Assembly: GCA_030323885.1 (NCBI GenBank)
Contig: CM059187.1
Coordinates: forward strand, 125,100,025-125,164,024
Length of the DNA stretch: 64,000 nucleotides
Direction: 5' to 3'
From: Branchipolynoe longqiensis
Lineage: Eukaryota > Annelida > Polychaeta > Phyllodocida > Polynoidae
Part shown: positions 22,251-33,190 of the stretch, piece after piece
How the letters are laid out: every line of letters begins with the position of its first letter
Position numbering within the stretch: the first letter of the stretch is position 1
Program-made: the position numbers and the translations under genes
Notes under the pieces: generated by a model
Told to the model about the DNA's origin: nothing
Database searches by the model: none
The model's input: only the letters and a program-made list of their open reading frames with translations

Positions 22251-22436
22251 GTTCCGTCACGTTACGACCATGCCGACCACGCCGCGGTGTCGTCCAACTT
22301 GGTCCCGTATTTGCATATCATGTCGGGTTTTTCTAGTCACCCACGTCGGACGCACGTTGGCCATTACGTCGTAGTGTGACTGCACCATTAGGAAGTGTGA
22401 AAGTTTCCCATGCGCATTTAGATATACAGTAAAACC

Positions 22437-22618
22437 GCTCTAAATCGTTCGACCATGGGAGCAACTTTAAATTGTACATTTAGGGAGGTGGTCGATTTAG
22501 GGCCTTTAAAAAAATCATTACAATGGTATTGTCTGGGCGATAGTTTGGGACCCAAATAAAGCAATCGATAAGGGGAATGGTCAATCTGTGGAGGTGGTTG
22601 GTTAGAGAGGCTTTGCTG
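22437..22618. mobile_element. pogo/Tigger-like MITE
   Basis: A 182-bp copy of the 16657 family: CAGTAAAACCGCTCTAAATC at left, GGTTAGAGAGGCTTTGCTG at right, with TA on both sides. Confidence 0.8.
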
Positions 22619-22628
22619 TATATATATA

Positions 22629-22687
<59 letters not shown>
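22617..22687. repeat. (TA)n microsatellite
   Basis: TA repeats abutting the MITE end; the MITE's TA target may lie in this tract. Confidence 0.95.
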
Positions 22688-22689
<2 letters not shown>

Positions 22690-23464
22690 TGTATAAGCCA
22701 TTATATGAGTAATAAGGCCGGAAGCTTCTATCTGCTCCTCAGCCCTATCTCCTCCCTCCGTCATCTACTGGAGGACCCTGTCTGTTAACCTAAAAACTGC
22801 CATCCTACTCACACTCAGATCCGTTGGTGGGGGGGGGGCGGCGGTACACGTCTGTGCACGCACCGCAGCTCCTCCTACATATACTCATTTTACCGCCGGA
22901 TTTTGTTGTCAGTTATATATATAGCTTGTTAGTTTCTTATATCTAACCGAAACAAATAAAGACGATGCAGTTTTGAGTGAGATCACTGTACATGAATGAG
23001 TAATGTCATAAACAGGTGGTCGGGGTCGTGGCAATAGCAGCCATGGAATAAATGAGACGTTATTTATATTCGCATAATAAATGACACAGCAAGTATGTTG
23101 TATTAATGCAACACATGACGGTGTTCGTTCATACAATGGGGCCGACTCTCCCCCTCCCCCTCCCACATCTCTGGACATTTAATCAATTCTTCCCACTTTA
23201 TGTGGAATTAGCGACTGATTGTGAGAGGCAGTTAGGGAGGGGTTTTTACTTGCATAATTAATCATGCATTAGATATAATATTATAAATATATATACTATA
23301 TATATATACATGCTAAGGTGACACTGGAACATTTGCCACTCTTTCCGGTGGTTACATATATAATTATAAGTTATAACATCTATTTCATATGTTGAAATTA
23401 TATATTATAATTATATATTTTACATATTTTATATATGTATGTCTGTGATTTCGGGGCGCTAGTA

Positions 23465-23790
23465 TATTTGTTTGTTTGTGGTTTTACACCCTAGAAACAT
23501 CTAAGGTCATATCAGGAGGAGTATCGACTTGTGACATGGTACACCCATGACGACTTTATAGTGCTGCCCACTGAGAAATCAGATCGTCAGCACCATGACC
23601 AGATATCCCACTCAGTCACATTATCCTGATACTGCTCTAACCATTCCCTTCCCTTATCCTAGAGATGCCGAGCGCTAGGCTAGGTAACGACAAGTATCAA
23701 TTTTGCAAGTCATTAGTTTGACTCGACCAGGATTCGAACTCCCGACCTTCCGCATGGGAAGCCTGCACTCTAATCGATTCGGCCACGTAT
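23465..23790 (-). repeat. tRNA-derived SINE, long tail
   Basis: In reverse it runs from a head with GGCCGAATCGATTAGAGTGC and GAGTTCGAATCC through the body and central domain to a tail near 23470-23510 (GTTTCTAGGGTGTAAAACC). Confidence 0.88.
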
Positions 23791-23929
23791 GTACAAAGCC
23801 ACCCAGAGTACGTGTTGCTTTACTAGGTACAACCTAATCTTATAAGAAATGTACCCCCACACCCACTCCCACACCCACACCCACACCCACACTCACCACA
23901 CACACGCACACCCACACCTTGTTAGAAAG

Positions 23930-24140
23930 GACCTTTGCCGTCGTCCCTTGACGTTTTTGGCCGGCATGCGCTGCGCTGTGGAAATAAGGAAAGTGTTTGA
24001 AGTTATTCAGGCGCGTCCATTGTCATTTAGCCGCTGCAGCCCGACGCACTGCTCATGTTTCCGGCAACTACCTTTTTGTACTTGTACCCCCTCCACGGTC
24101 GGTGCCGCACTGCCGGCCCCGCCTGGAGACACCCGGTGGA
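23930..24140. promoter_or_regulatory. unique GC-rich segment
   Basis: Non-repetitive, with a GTCCATTGTCATTTAGCC SOX-like stretch. No coding frame is supported. Confidence 0.2.
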
Positions 24141-24365
24141 GGTGTGTGTATGGGGTAGGTGGGTGGAGGTTGGACGGAGGCAGGTGTAGGATGGGGTGAA
24201 TGTGGAGGGTGGGTGGGGTGTGGGATGTGAGTGAGGGAAAGGTGTAGTGAGGGGTGTGGTATGGGGTGAAATGTGTAGTGAGGAGTGTGGTGTGAGGTGA
24301 GGGGTGTGGTGTGGGGGTATGTGTAGTGAGGGGTTTGGTGTGGGGTGAGAGGGATGGGGTGTAGG

Positions 24366-24788
24366 TAGGTACAAGATTCACCCCGTACTGCTGCAGTAGG
24401 GGTGCAAACCAGCCTTATGTAAAAGCTGGCGAAAATGCGGGTCAAAGAATTGAGGGCCTAATTTAACAATCTAAGAAGCAACATTTATTCTTTACATCTG
24501 TTTTATTATTTACCCGCTACCTTTGAGTTGAAAAATATAATATAATATCTAGTTTAATCAGATTTAAAAGTGAAATCGACGGCGTTCTGCGGCCGCCATC
24601 TTGTCTTTTTGCATTCTCGCCCATTTCACCAACTCTGTGCCTATAGAAGTATCCATTTGATACTGGAGCCACGTACTGGAGCCTCACTTCCATACTGGAG
24701 CCTCACTTTCATACTAACGCTATTTACGCCCGTATTTATATAAGGCTGGTCTTCACCCGTGTACTACAACTGGTGAATCTTTTATCTA
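24366..24788 (-). mobile_element. 9-bp-TSD MITE, copy 3
   Basis: A 423-bp copy with ends TAGGTACAAGATTCACCC and GAATCTTTTATCTA and a perfect 9-bp duplication GGGTGTAGG (24357-24365, 24789-24797). In reverse orientation it carries the same core as copies 1 and 2, including GCCGCCATCTT at 24592-24602. A local duplication of GGAGCC occurs near 24665-24700. Confidence 0.9.
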
Positions 24789-25369
24789 GGGTGTAGGGTG
24801 AGTGTGGATGGTTATGGTAAGGATGTAGAGAGTTAGGGTTGGGGTGAGGGGTGTGGTGTAAGATGAGGGTTGTTGTGAGGGATGTGGTGTAAGATGAGGG
24901 TTGTACTTGGGGTGGGGTGGGAGTCGGGTTGAGCGGTGGTGGTGCAGGATATGGGGGGATGGTGTAGCGTGGGTGTGGTGTGGTGTGGTAGGGTGAGTGA
25001 GGGCGGAGTGAGGGTTGTAGTGAGGGTGTGGTGTCAGGGTGGGATTGAGAGTGTGTATAGTGGGGGTGGCGGGTTGTGTGTGGAGTAGTGGTGGTGGGAT
25101 GTGGGTGGCAGGGTGGTGGGATGTGGGTGGCAGGGTGGGGGAATGTGGGTGGCAGGGTAGTGATGGAGTGCGGGTATGATGAGGGAGGTGTGGTGTAGGG
25201 ATAGTGGGTAGAGTGGATTGTGCGGAGAGTGGGGTGGTGGGGTGTGGATGACACGGTGAGGGTGAGTGAGGGTGTGGTGAGGGGAGTGCGTGAGGGGGGA
25301 GGGCTAAGTGTGCGTTGTGCTTGGAGTGGGGTGGTGGGTTGTGGGTGGTATGGTGGGGGTGGGCGGTGA

Positions 25370-26050
25370 GAGTGTGGTGAGGGGGGTGTAAGGGTGGGCT
25401 GAGTGTGCGCTGTGTTTGGAGTGGGGAGGTGGTGTTGGGTGAGGGTGAGGGGGGTGTATGGGTGGGCTGAGTGTGCACTGTGTTTGGAGTGGGGGTGGGC
25501 GGTGAGAGTGTGGTGAGGGGGGTGTAAGGGTGGGCTGAGTGTGCACTGCGTTTGGAGCGGGGGTGGGCGGTGAGAGTGTGGTGAGGGGGGTGTATGGGTG
25601 GGCTGAGTGTGCACTGTGTTTGGAGTGGGGGTGGGCGGTGAGAGTGTGGTGAGGGGGGTGTAAGGGTGGGCTGAGTGTGCACTGTGTTTGGAGTGGGGGT
25701 GGGCGGTGAGAGTGTGGTGAGGGGGGTGTAAGGGTGGGCTGAGTGTGCACTGCGTTTGGAGTGGGGGTGGGCGGTGAGAGTGTGGTGAGGGGGGTGTATG
25801 GGTGGGCTGAGTGTGCACTGTGTTTGGAGTGGGGGTGGGCGGTGAGAGTGTGGTGAGGGGGGTGTAAGGGTGGGCTGAGTGTGCACTGTGTTTGGAGTGG
25901 GGGTGGGCAGTGAGAGTGTGGTGAGGGGGCTGTAAGGGTGGGCTGAGTGTGCGCTGTGTTTGGAGTGGGGAGGTGGTGTTGGGTGAGGGTGAGGGGGTGT
26001 AACTGTAAGGGTGGGCTGAGTGTGCGCTGCTTTGGGAGTGGGGTGGTGGG
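25370..26050. repeat. 68-bp tandem repeat (minisatellite)
   Basis: The landmark CTGAGTGTGCACTG recurs at 68-bp intervals (25467, 25535, 25603, 25671, 25739) with about ten units in all, flanked on the left by related GTGGGGTG-type DNA from about 24790. Because 68 is not a multiple of 3, all three minus-strand frames stay open, giving a spurious 470-residue His/Pro/Thr ORF. Confidence 0.93.
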
Positions 26051-26356
26051 TGGTAGGGTAGGGTGGGATGTGGGTGGTAAGGTAGATGTAGACAGGAGAC
26101 GTGGGGTGCCTTTTGGGGGCGAAAAGCGGTTCAGGTTGCTGTCTTGTGAGCGGATTCCTCTTTGTCCAACGTACCTGTAGCGCGCTTATTACATACACGT
26201 ATGGATGAAGTTTTCTTAGCCTGCCTGCTTCACTGCACTGTCAAAGTGCACATCTTTGTTTGCGATGGAATATATATATATATGTATATATATCAGCATG
26301 GCAAGTTAGTTTGCTATGAAAGGTGGTCGGTGTCGGTGTTAGAGGGGACACCGACC

Positions 26357-26549
26357 AAAATATTAGGAAGAATTCTTTATTTATATTCACATAATATACT
26401 ATGTACTATATATATATATGTACTATATATGTACTATGTGTGCTATATATAGTATATACTGTCATTCAGTGAATAAAAACAAGACAATTGGTTTGAGAAA
26501 GGAGTAATAAAATCGCTGACATGAGGTTATCTGCCTCTTTACCTAAAAG
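26357..26549 (+). repeat. inverted duplicate of 28379-28578
   Basis: About 193 bp that is nearly identical in reverse complement to 28379-28578, beginning AAAATATTAGGAAGAATTC and ending CTTTACCTAAAAGA. It contains a short TA-rich tract in the middle. Confidence 0.85.
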
Positions 26550-26579
26550 AACAACACAGAAAATAACCTCGAGACAGGA

Positions 26580-26617
<38 letters not shown>

Positions 26618-26646
26618 TCCTGTCTTGAGGTTATTTTCTGTGTTGT

Positions 26647-26652
<6 letters not shown>
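26545..26652. repeat. 38-bp inverted repeat around (TA)n
   Basis: Left arm 26545-26582 (AAAAGAACAACACAGAAAAT...) and right arm 26615-26652 are reverse complements with one mismatch. The loop is pure TA, and another TA tract follows to 26698. Confidence 0.9.
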
Positions 26653-26702
<50 letters not shown>

Positions 26703-26944
26703 TAGCATTGATGGCCAAGAGCGGTTAGTGAAGTAAGCACTCGGTGGTGGTGCCACCAGTACTGCTTAATAATGAATACTAGGGAATAATAGTGTATAAT
26801 TGATGGAATCTACCAAACTGACTTTATTTATACTGGCCTAATTTCTTGTACATGACATAATATTGATATAACCTGTGTCGTGATTTGAGTTGGTTCGCTC
26901 ATAGCCGAATTATTTTGCAATAGAGTGTTTAGAAGGATGTAAGT

Positions 26945-27298
26945 TTTGTGTTGCCCAGTCAGATAAAACCATCAAATTTTCAAAAGCAAAGCACTTCTAT
27001 AGATTTGAACATACATATCCAACTTAGCCACTAATAGTTCATTAATAAGTATTTATAGCTAGCTACACAGAAGGGAATGCTGAGTCAGTTTAACCTGTTA
27101 CTTCACAACTCTATGGCGTCAGACTTTTGACAAACATGCCAACATTAATTTGGCATGTTTGCATTTCAAATATCTCCTAAGTTTGTCATTTTAAATCAAA
27201 TTTACTTCAAACTAAAGTAAGATAGATTAAAATAATCAAACTAACATATTTGTTCTTAGAAAATAACAGAATCTTTAAACCATCGGACTATGCAATTT
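26945..27298. mobile_element. TTAA-flanked MITE family, degraded left end
   Basis: The right end CATCGGACTATGCAATTTTAA and the internal sequence match the 10096 family. The left end (TGTTGCCCAGTCAGATAAAA) is diverged. Confidence 0.55.
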
Positions 27299-27439
27299 TA
27301 ATTGTAACGATACTTACAAAAGGCGTATCAGTGTCTGAAATTTGGTTGGGGTTGTGGGGAAAGATGACGGGGTGGGACGGGGTGGGTGGGATTGGGGAGG
27401 GCGAGGCACCGGGGCACCACTCACTCAGTACGCACGTCA

Positions 27440-27580
27440 CCGTCTTAATAGATCGGCCCTCCATTGCCCGCCTGCCCGGCCCGGCCCTGGCCAGGCGGCG
27501 CCACTGACCTCCAGGCCGCACATCAGAAGTCAAAGGTCAGATCCTGTCGCCATTGTCCCCCAATTAACAATGGAGACCAT
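27440..27580. promoter_or_regulatory. candidate enhancer: DR1 plus paired SOX motifs
   Basis: A unique GC-rich segment has AAGTCAAAGGTCA at 27527-27539, a direct repeat of nuclear-receptor half-sites spaced by one base (DR1). Shortly after it, CCATTGT (27550-27556) and ACAATGG (27567-27573) form an inverted SOX-type pair around a CAATTAA homeodomain-like core. These are motif matches only. Confidence 0.35.
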
Positions 27581-27679
27581 GAGTGTGTGGGTGGGTGATG
27601 GGGGACGGGGGGGGGGGGTGGTTACGTTGGTTAACACTAGTTGCGCTGTTTGGTGCCCGGCGCGTAGATCTAGCACCCT

Positions 27680-28865
27680 CAGGTGACACAGTGTCTACCG
27701 CCGTGGGTGACGCTGGGTGACACTTGGTGGTGCTGGGTGACACTTGATGACGCTAGGTGACACTTGGTGACGCTGGGTGACACTTGGTGGCGCTGGGTGA
27801 CACTTGGTGATGTTGGGTGACACTTTGTGGCGCTGGGTGACGCTGGGCGACGGTGGGTGACCTTTTCTGACGCTTTGTGACTCTTGGTGACGGTGGGTGA
27901 CACTTGGTGCGGTGGGTGACACTTGGTGCCTGTGAGTGACACTAGGTGACTCGGGGTAATGTTTGGTGTCGTTTTGTGACACTAGGTGACGCTGTGTGAC
28001 ACTTGGTGATGCTGGGTGACATTTGGTGATACTGTATGACACTTGGTGACACTTGGTGATGCTGGGTGACACTTTGTGACACTTTCTGATGCTGGGTGAC
28101 ACTTGCTGGACCTGGGTGACACTATCTGACGCTCGAGGGGAGTGACTTTCGACTGGGGTGACTCTGGATGACACCAGGTGGGGCTGGTTGGCTGGTGCCC
28201 GGGGTGTAACTGTGACACTGGTAGGGCTGGTGCCCAGCATGTACCACCCTGGAGGGGTGACTCTGAGTAACACCATGTGACACTGGTGGGGGCTGGTGCC
28301 TAGCATGTACCACCCTGGAGGGGGGTGACTCTGGGTCACACCATGTGATTCTGATGGGGCTGGACGGACGCGGTTGAGTCTTTTAGGTAAAGAGGCGGAT
28401 AACCTCGTGTCAGCGATTTTACTACTCCTTTCTCAAACCAATTGTCTTGTTTTTATTCACTGAATGACAGTATATAATATATATAGCACATATAGTACAT
28501 AATTATATAGTACATATATATATATATAGTACATAGTATATTATGTGGATATAAATAAAGAATTCTTCCTAATATTTTACACTGGAAGGGGGGTGGGGGG
28601 TGACTCTGGGTCCCACCAGGTGACACTGGTGGGGCTGGTGCCTGGTGTGTACCACCCTATAAGGAGGTGACTCTGGGTCACACCAGGTGACACTGGTGGG
28701 GCTGGTGCCAGTGTGTAACACACTGAAGGGGGTGACTCTGGGTGACACCATGTGACACTGGTTGGGCTGGTGCTGGGCATGAACCACCCTGGAAGGATGA
28801 CTCTGGGTGACACCATGTGACATTGGTCGGGCTGGTGCCCGGCGTGTAACACCCTGGGGCCTGCC
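27680..28865. repeat. GGTGACACT-type minisatellite, interrupted
   Basis: From 27680 to about 28140 there are irregular GGTGACACTTGGTGACGCTG units. From about 28200 a ~65-bp higher-order unit appears (GGGCTGGTGCC..ACCACCCTGG). The array is interrupted at about 28360-28580 by an unrelated 200-bp segment and then resumes. Ser/Pro/His ORFs here are artefacts. Confidence 0.9.
28379..28578 (-). repeat. inverted duplicate of 26357-26549, inside minisatellite
   Basis: It begins TCTTTTAGGTAAAGAGG and ends TTCTTCCTAATATTTT. It splits the ~65-bp minisatellite unit, so it is probably an insertion. The nature of the element is unknown. Confidence 0.8.
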
Positions 28866-29139
28866 CGCTAGTGCTCTGATCCACATTGATTGTCAAAGAC
28901 ACCACGATAACGCAAGATCAACCAGAGTTTCGTATAATTGGCGTGGCGGCGAGGCACCGGGCGCGCCGCGGGGCATGTTGAGACAATCGTCGCCCCCCCC
29001 CCCTCCACCCCCCGCCCTTTTGTCAGTGATGGGTTCTGTTGTTTAGAGCGGGGAGGGAGATGCTTCATTAATATTACACAACGCTTTCGTTCTTAACCAA
29101 AAAAAAAAAGGCTACATAGGGCAAGACTAGTGGTGTGCG

Positions 29140-29480
29140 TTTGTAATCTGATGGCTGATTGGCTGTTGTTTTGTCACACTTGTGTGCGCGAGGTGCGCGC
29201 GCACCGCGGCACCTCGGTAACCCGACCGGATGTTGGTGTTCATCAGCCCGTCGGTGAGGTGACATGCGCGGCTACTTTGATGTGTACGGACGCGCGCATT
29301 GTACGCGGCCTGGCGGCCAAATAAAACACCTCGGGCGGACGCGATGACTGCCGTGATTGCGAGCAATACACACAGGCGGGTAAAAAACTCGCTAATTGAC
29401 AGCTCACTTCTTGGGGACGTCATGCGTGACGTCATCGCCCTGAAATTGTACCGCACTGCTCGACACCCTTCCCCCACCAC
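29140..29480. promoter_or_regulatory. unique CpG-rich block with CRE and TALE-like motifs
   Basis: Contains an inverted CCAAT box (ATTGG, 29158-29162), a TAATTGACAG composite (29393-29402; homeodomain core next to a Meis/TGIF-like TGACAG) and a perfect CRE TGACGTCA (29427-29434). ORFs cross it on both strands without clear coding bias. A promoter or enhancer role is inferred. Confidence 0.3.
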
Positions 29481-29551
29481 CAACACGCACCCCTCACGCC
29501 AAAGTGGGCGTTTTGGTCGCCACCCTATGGTATTAAGTGACTATTCTTTAT

Positions 29552-29770
29552 TTGTTTTATGTCCTAGCAACATCTAAGGTCATATCAGGACGGGTACTGA
29601 CTTGTGGCAGTACTCACTCATGGTGACTTTATAGAAGACCACTAGGAGACCAGGTCACTGGTATCATGACTCAATATCCCACTCAGTCACATTATCCCGG
29701 CACTGTGCCAACCAGTCATTATCATATCCTATTAATGCCGAACACCAGGCTAGGTAGTGACAAGTATATA
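29552..29770 (-). repeat. tRNA-derived SINE, head missing
   Basis: Reverse-complement tail (TTTTATGTCCTAGCAACATC) and central domain are present. The copy stops after the body (TAGGTAGTGACAAGTATA) without A and B boxes, a typical 5' truncation. Confidence 0.85.
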
Positions 29771-29991
29771 GCTCATATGTAATGTATACTCCGAATAAAG
29801 AATGTGAGGAGATGAAAAGATAGAATGCCTACTCCTCATGATGTCCATAATGTGTTGAGACAAGCTCTATGTGAAACCCAGTCTATTATGTAATCTAACC
29901 TACAAAGTGACGGGGGTGAATACTGTCTACTGCGTTTAATGACAACTTAGACCATTTTCACCTTATACCGTATTCCTAATATAGTAAAACC

Positions 29992-30173
29992 TCTCTAACC
30001 GACCACCTCCACAGATCGACCACTCCACGACATCAATCGCTTTATTTGGGTCCCAACAATGCCATTGTAAGGATATTCTAATTCTCTAAACCGACCAGAG
30101 TCTACTGACCACCTCCCTAAATGGACAACATAAATTCGGCCCCATGGCCGGTCGATTTAGAGAGGTTTTACTG
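29992..30173. mobile_element. pogo/Tigger-like MITE
   Basis: A 182-bp copy with left end TAGTAAAACCTCTCTAACCG (first C mutated to T), right end GAGAGGTTTTACTG and TA on both sides. Confidence 0.8.
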
Positions 30174-30175
30174 TA

Positions 30176-30870
30176 GTTACAAATAGCACTAAACCCAAGA
30201 TACAGTCTGGTCATATTTGATCAAATCCATGACTTACGATTCCAACAACTTTCTTTGTTGGGTTACAATTGCACCAAATATGCCAAGTAGATGAAAGTAT
30301 GAGTAGGGAGATCTTCTTAATACACAACATGTAAATAGGGAGAAATAGCATGGCAAAAGAGGGGAGGATGCAGGACGGGAGAGGTAATCCCTTCTGACAG
30401 GTGGGTCCGGCAGGTCTGGCCCCAGGATATTTAGAAAAGAAAGTTATATAAAATGGTGCATTCTGGTGTATTTTGATTTTTTTTAATGCGAAATTCTTTT
30501 TTTAATTAAAAAAAGAAAAGAAGCTAAAATAGTTCTTTGTCGGGAAAATATGCATTTTGGTTTTAAAAAACAAGGTGAAATGATTCTGTAGCAGGTGATT
30601 ACAAATTAAAACCGGGAGATTGGGGTTATTTTGCTATATTTTAGGGAGATCTACGAAATCGGGAGACTTGACGTCTTGTTACATCAACGTCCCAGTCTAG
30701 CTTCAAACTTCCACATAATGGCTCATTATGAGCAGGGCCCTGATGTGTATTCCAAGTGACAACAATCTGTTACCCCCCCCCCCCCCCATCACCACCTCCT
30801 TATACAACCTGAGAGATCTATAAAGGTTATGGAGGACCAGGGAACAGTTTTTTGTGGGTCTTTTTTTTGT
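30176..30870. other. no recognisable gene
   Basis: AT-rich unique sequence with a C homopolymer at 30774-30787. Nothing convincing on either strand. Confidence 0.5.
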
Positions 30871-30872
30871 AC

Positions 30873-31068
30873 GATAGTTGATTAAGCAGGGGAAATTTCA
30901 ATCGCAGACAATTGATCTTCCTCATTCTACTGCTCCTTGCCCTTTCCTAGTAATGCTGAGCGCCAGGCTAGCATCAACTTTTAAGTCATCTTTTTGACTC
31001 GGCCAGGGTTCGAATACACTACCTACCAGAATTGGAGGCGGAAGCTCAATTCATTCGGTCCGGTGACT
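30873..31068 (-). repeat. SINE with short alternative tail
   Basis: In reverse: head with a degenerate A box, B-box region GGTTCGAA-like, SINE body CTAGCCTGGCGCTCAGCATT, then GGGCAAGGAGCAGTAGAATG and GAAATTTCCCCTGCTTAATC with an A-rich end. This is the same tail as the copy at 5752. Confidence 0.75.
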
Positions 31069-31208
31069 TTGGGTGATATATCAGGATGGGTACTGACATT
31101 TGGTGATTAACGATTCAAAATCATCCAGTGTCTGTTTGAGACTACTAGATGATGCCTGCCGTGTTATATGCATGAATACTTGACCTGGATTCACTATATT
31201 TGTTGTTG

Positions 31209-31545
31209 ACCAGACGGGATGGCCGAATGAGTTAGAGCGTCCGTCTCCCGTGTTGGTAGATCATGGGGTCATGGGTTCGAACCCCAGTCGAGTCAAACCA
31301 ATGACTTAAAAATTGATACATGTCGCTTCCTAGCCTGGTGCTTGGCATTATTAGGATATGACAAGGACTGGTTGGCTCAGTGTCAGGATAATGTGACTGA
31401 GTGGGATATTAGTTCATGGTGCTGGTGGCCTGGTCTTCCAGTGGAGCAGCACTATAAAGTCACCATGAGTGCGCGCTGTCACAAGTCGGTACCCGTCCTG
31501 ATATGACCTTATATGTTGCTAGGATGTAAAACAACAAACAAACAA
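31209..31545 (+). repeat. tRNA-derived SINE, long tail
   Basis: A complete copy: ACCAGACGGGATGGCCGAAT, B-box GGGTTCGAACCC, central domain, and tail TATGTTGCTAGGATGTAAAA with (CAAA)n. Confidence 0.92.
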
Positions 31546-31808
31546 AACTATATTTAATTTTGTTACAGTTGCCTACTTTGTATGACAGTCTTTGCGTGGA
31601 TAGGAGTGGAGGGTGATGAGGGGGGGGGGGGTGCATTGTGGGTGATAATGAAATCGGTATGGTGTCGGTCCAAAACATACAACCTCGGTATCATTCTATG
31701 AGTGCTATGCTGCACATGCCAGCGTGCACTGCCAATGGGAAAGTTGTGGGAATAATAAAGCACGGCGTACATCAACAACAGTTGTTTTGTCAACACTGTT
31801 CAGTTGAT

Positions 31809-31834
31809 GCTCTGGGTGTTTTTACACCCAGAGC
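31809..31834. repeat. perfect 11-bp hairpin, 4-nt loop
   Basis: GCTCTGGGTGT and ACACCCAGAGC flank TTTT. No promoter or downstream U-run context suggests a terminator; the role is unknown. Confidence 0.8.
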
Positions 31835-32319
31835 GGTTTGGTGTTTTTACTTCGACAATTGTCTCTTTTGTGTGTGGGTCTTCTACAACAATTACTTTTT
31901 CATAGATTAATACGAAGACGCTCACTACATTCCTGGGCTAATTTAGGGGGCATCCAACATTTTCACAGTTGTACAAAACATTCTACTTTTCCAGACCCCT
32001 CCCCCCGCCCCCACCCCCTTAAAGCAGTTCCCTTCTACATCTTATTATAGAACATAAAGACAAAAATATGAATGTTTTAAATATCAACATTTTATGAAAT
32101 GATAAAAGCCATACTTGACTCTCAGCCCCCTGCCGCTCCCCCGTTGTACACTTTGCGTGCGGTGAACATGTTGAAAACTTGGGACGGCCCCTTAGGCGCT
32201 TGCTAAATGTCTGTTGCCAATTACAGTACTGCGCAATTCTGCCTCCAGAGAAATCTTGTTTATGACATACCAGGTGTTCTATCAATAAGTATCATCACAA
32301 GGACAGTATGCTATATAGT

Positions 32320-32470
32320 ATATGTTATATGTATATGTTATAATTAGGTTATATATTATATGTTATATGTTTTATATTATATATTGTATATATATATTAT
32401 ATGTTATATGTTATATAATATATGTTATATATTATATATTGTATACATATTATATATTATATATGTGGAT
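32320..32470. repeat. TATATGT-type AT-rich tandem repeat
   Basis: Irregular TATATGTTATAT units. Confidence 0.9.
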
Positions 32471-32544
32471 GTGTATGCATATGCAGCCTGACAGTTAACT
32501 ATATACCATAGCACTTAGCAGTATCTTCATACATCATATATATT

Positions 32545-33190
32545 ATGGGCCGTTCTCAGAAACAGTGTATCACATTTCTGGTAAATAAACCATAAGTGAA
32601 AGAAAACATTCTAAATAACAGCAGAAAACATTCCAAATAATACTAAACCCCATGTTTACATGAACGTTTGCATGTATATATGTCAGAGTTTACATTTTCT
32701 TTCTTCCTTTTTCAGGTTTGATTGATTGATTGATTGGTGGTTGCTTTACGCCGTGTCGGCAGCATAGGCCATATTCACGGCGAGAAATGTTTGTTTTTTG
32801 TTCAAACCATCGCTTTTACATGTAAAAGCAGACAATCAATTATGTGCCAATAGACCGACACTCATTATATTAGAAAGCTCACAATCATATATTTGTGATC
32901 AATGGAAACAAATTCCCATAGAAAAGGAAAAGTTTTATTAATAATTGATAGAATCTATTTAGTAAACTATATGAGGTGGTTCAGTCCAGCTCAACTTTTT
33001 TCAATTTTAATCATATGCACATTGAGAAAAACGTTAAAGTTAGATTAAATACATGTAGTATTGATAACATGCTTACACAGAGGAAACAATAACTATTTGA
33101 CTTGCTACCCCACCGTCGAAGAAAAAGGTTTAATCATTAACAATGTAGCATGACAACTAAATATGTGCTACTCAGTTTCTGAGAACGACT
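32545..33190. mobile_element. TIR element, GGGYCGTTCTCAGAAAC ends
   Basis: The left end GGGCCGTTCTCAGAAACAGT mirrors the right end CAGTTTCTGAGAACGAC. About 645 bp, AT-rich, no ORF. A longer relative is at 37905-38841 and a right half at about 44580-44881. The duplication is unclear. Confidence 0.65.

Larger units (their letters stand above)
20751..22387. mobile_element. Harbinger-type MITE, copy g (host of nested copy)
   Basis: Starts TGGTGCAGTCACACTACGAC and ends GTCGTAGTGTGACTGCACCA. Flanks are TAA on the left and TTA on the right, one mismatch. Removing the nested element and its TTA leaves about 1042 bp. The palindrome core GTTTTGGACATGTTGAAAA is centred at 20924/20925, 173 bp from the left end. 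The right half contains a 410-bp TCTGTGTG expansion. Confidence 0.82.

Noticed and set aside
21772..22379. 160-180-residue Cys/Val and Thr/His ORFs
   Set aside because: TCTGTGTG microsatellite inside a MITE; all frames are open.
24786..26198. 470- and 360-residue minus-strand ORFs
   Set aside because: They are translations of a 68-bp GT-rich tandem repeat open in all frames, with no start context, domain or codon bias.
27679..28339. 214-residue Ser/His/Pro ORF
   Set aside because: Translation of the GGTGACACT minisatellite.
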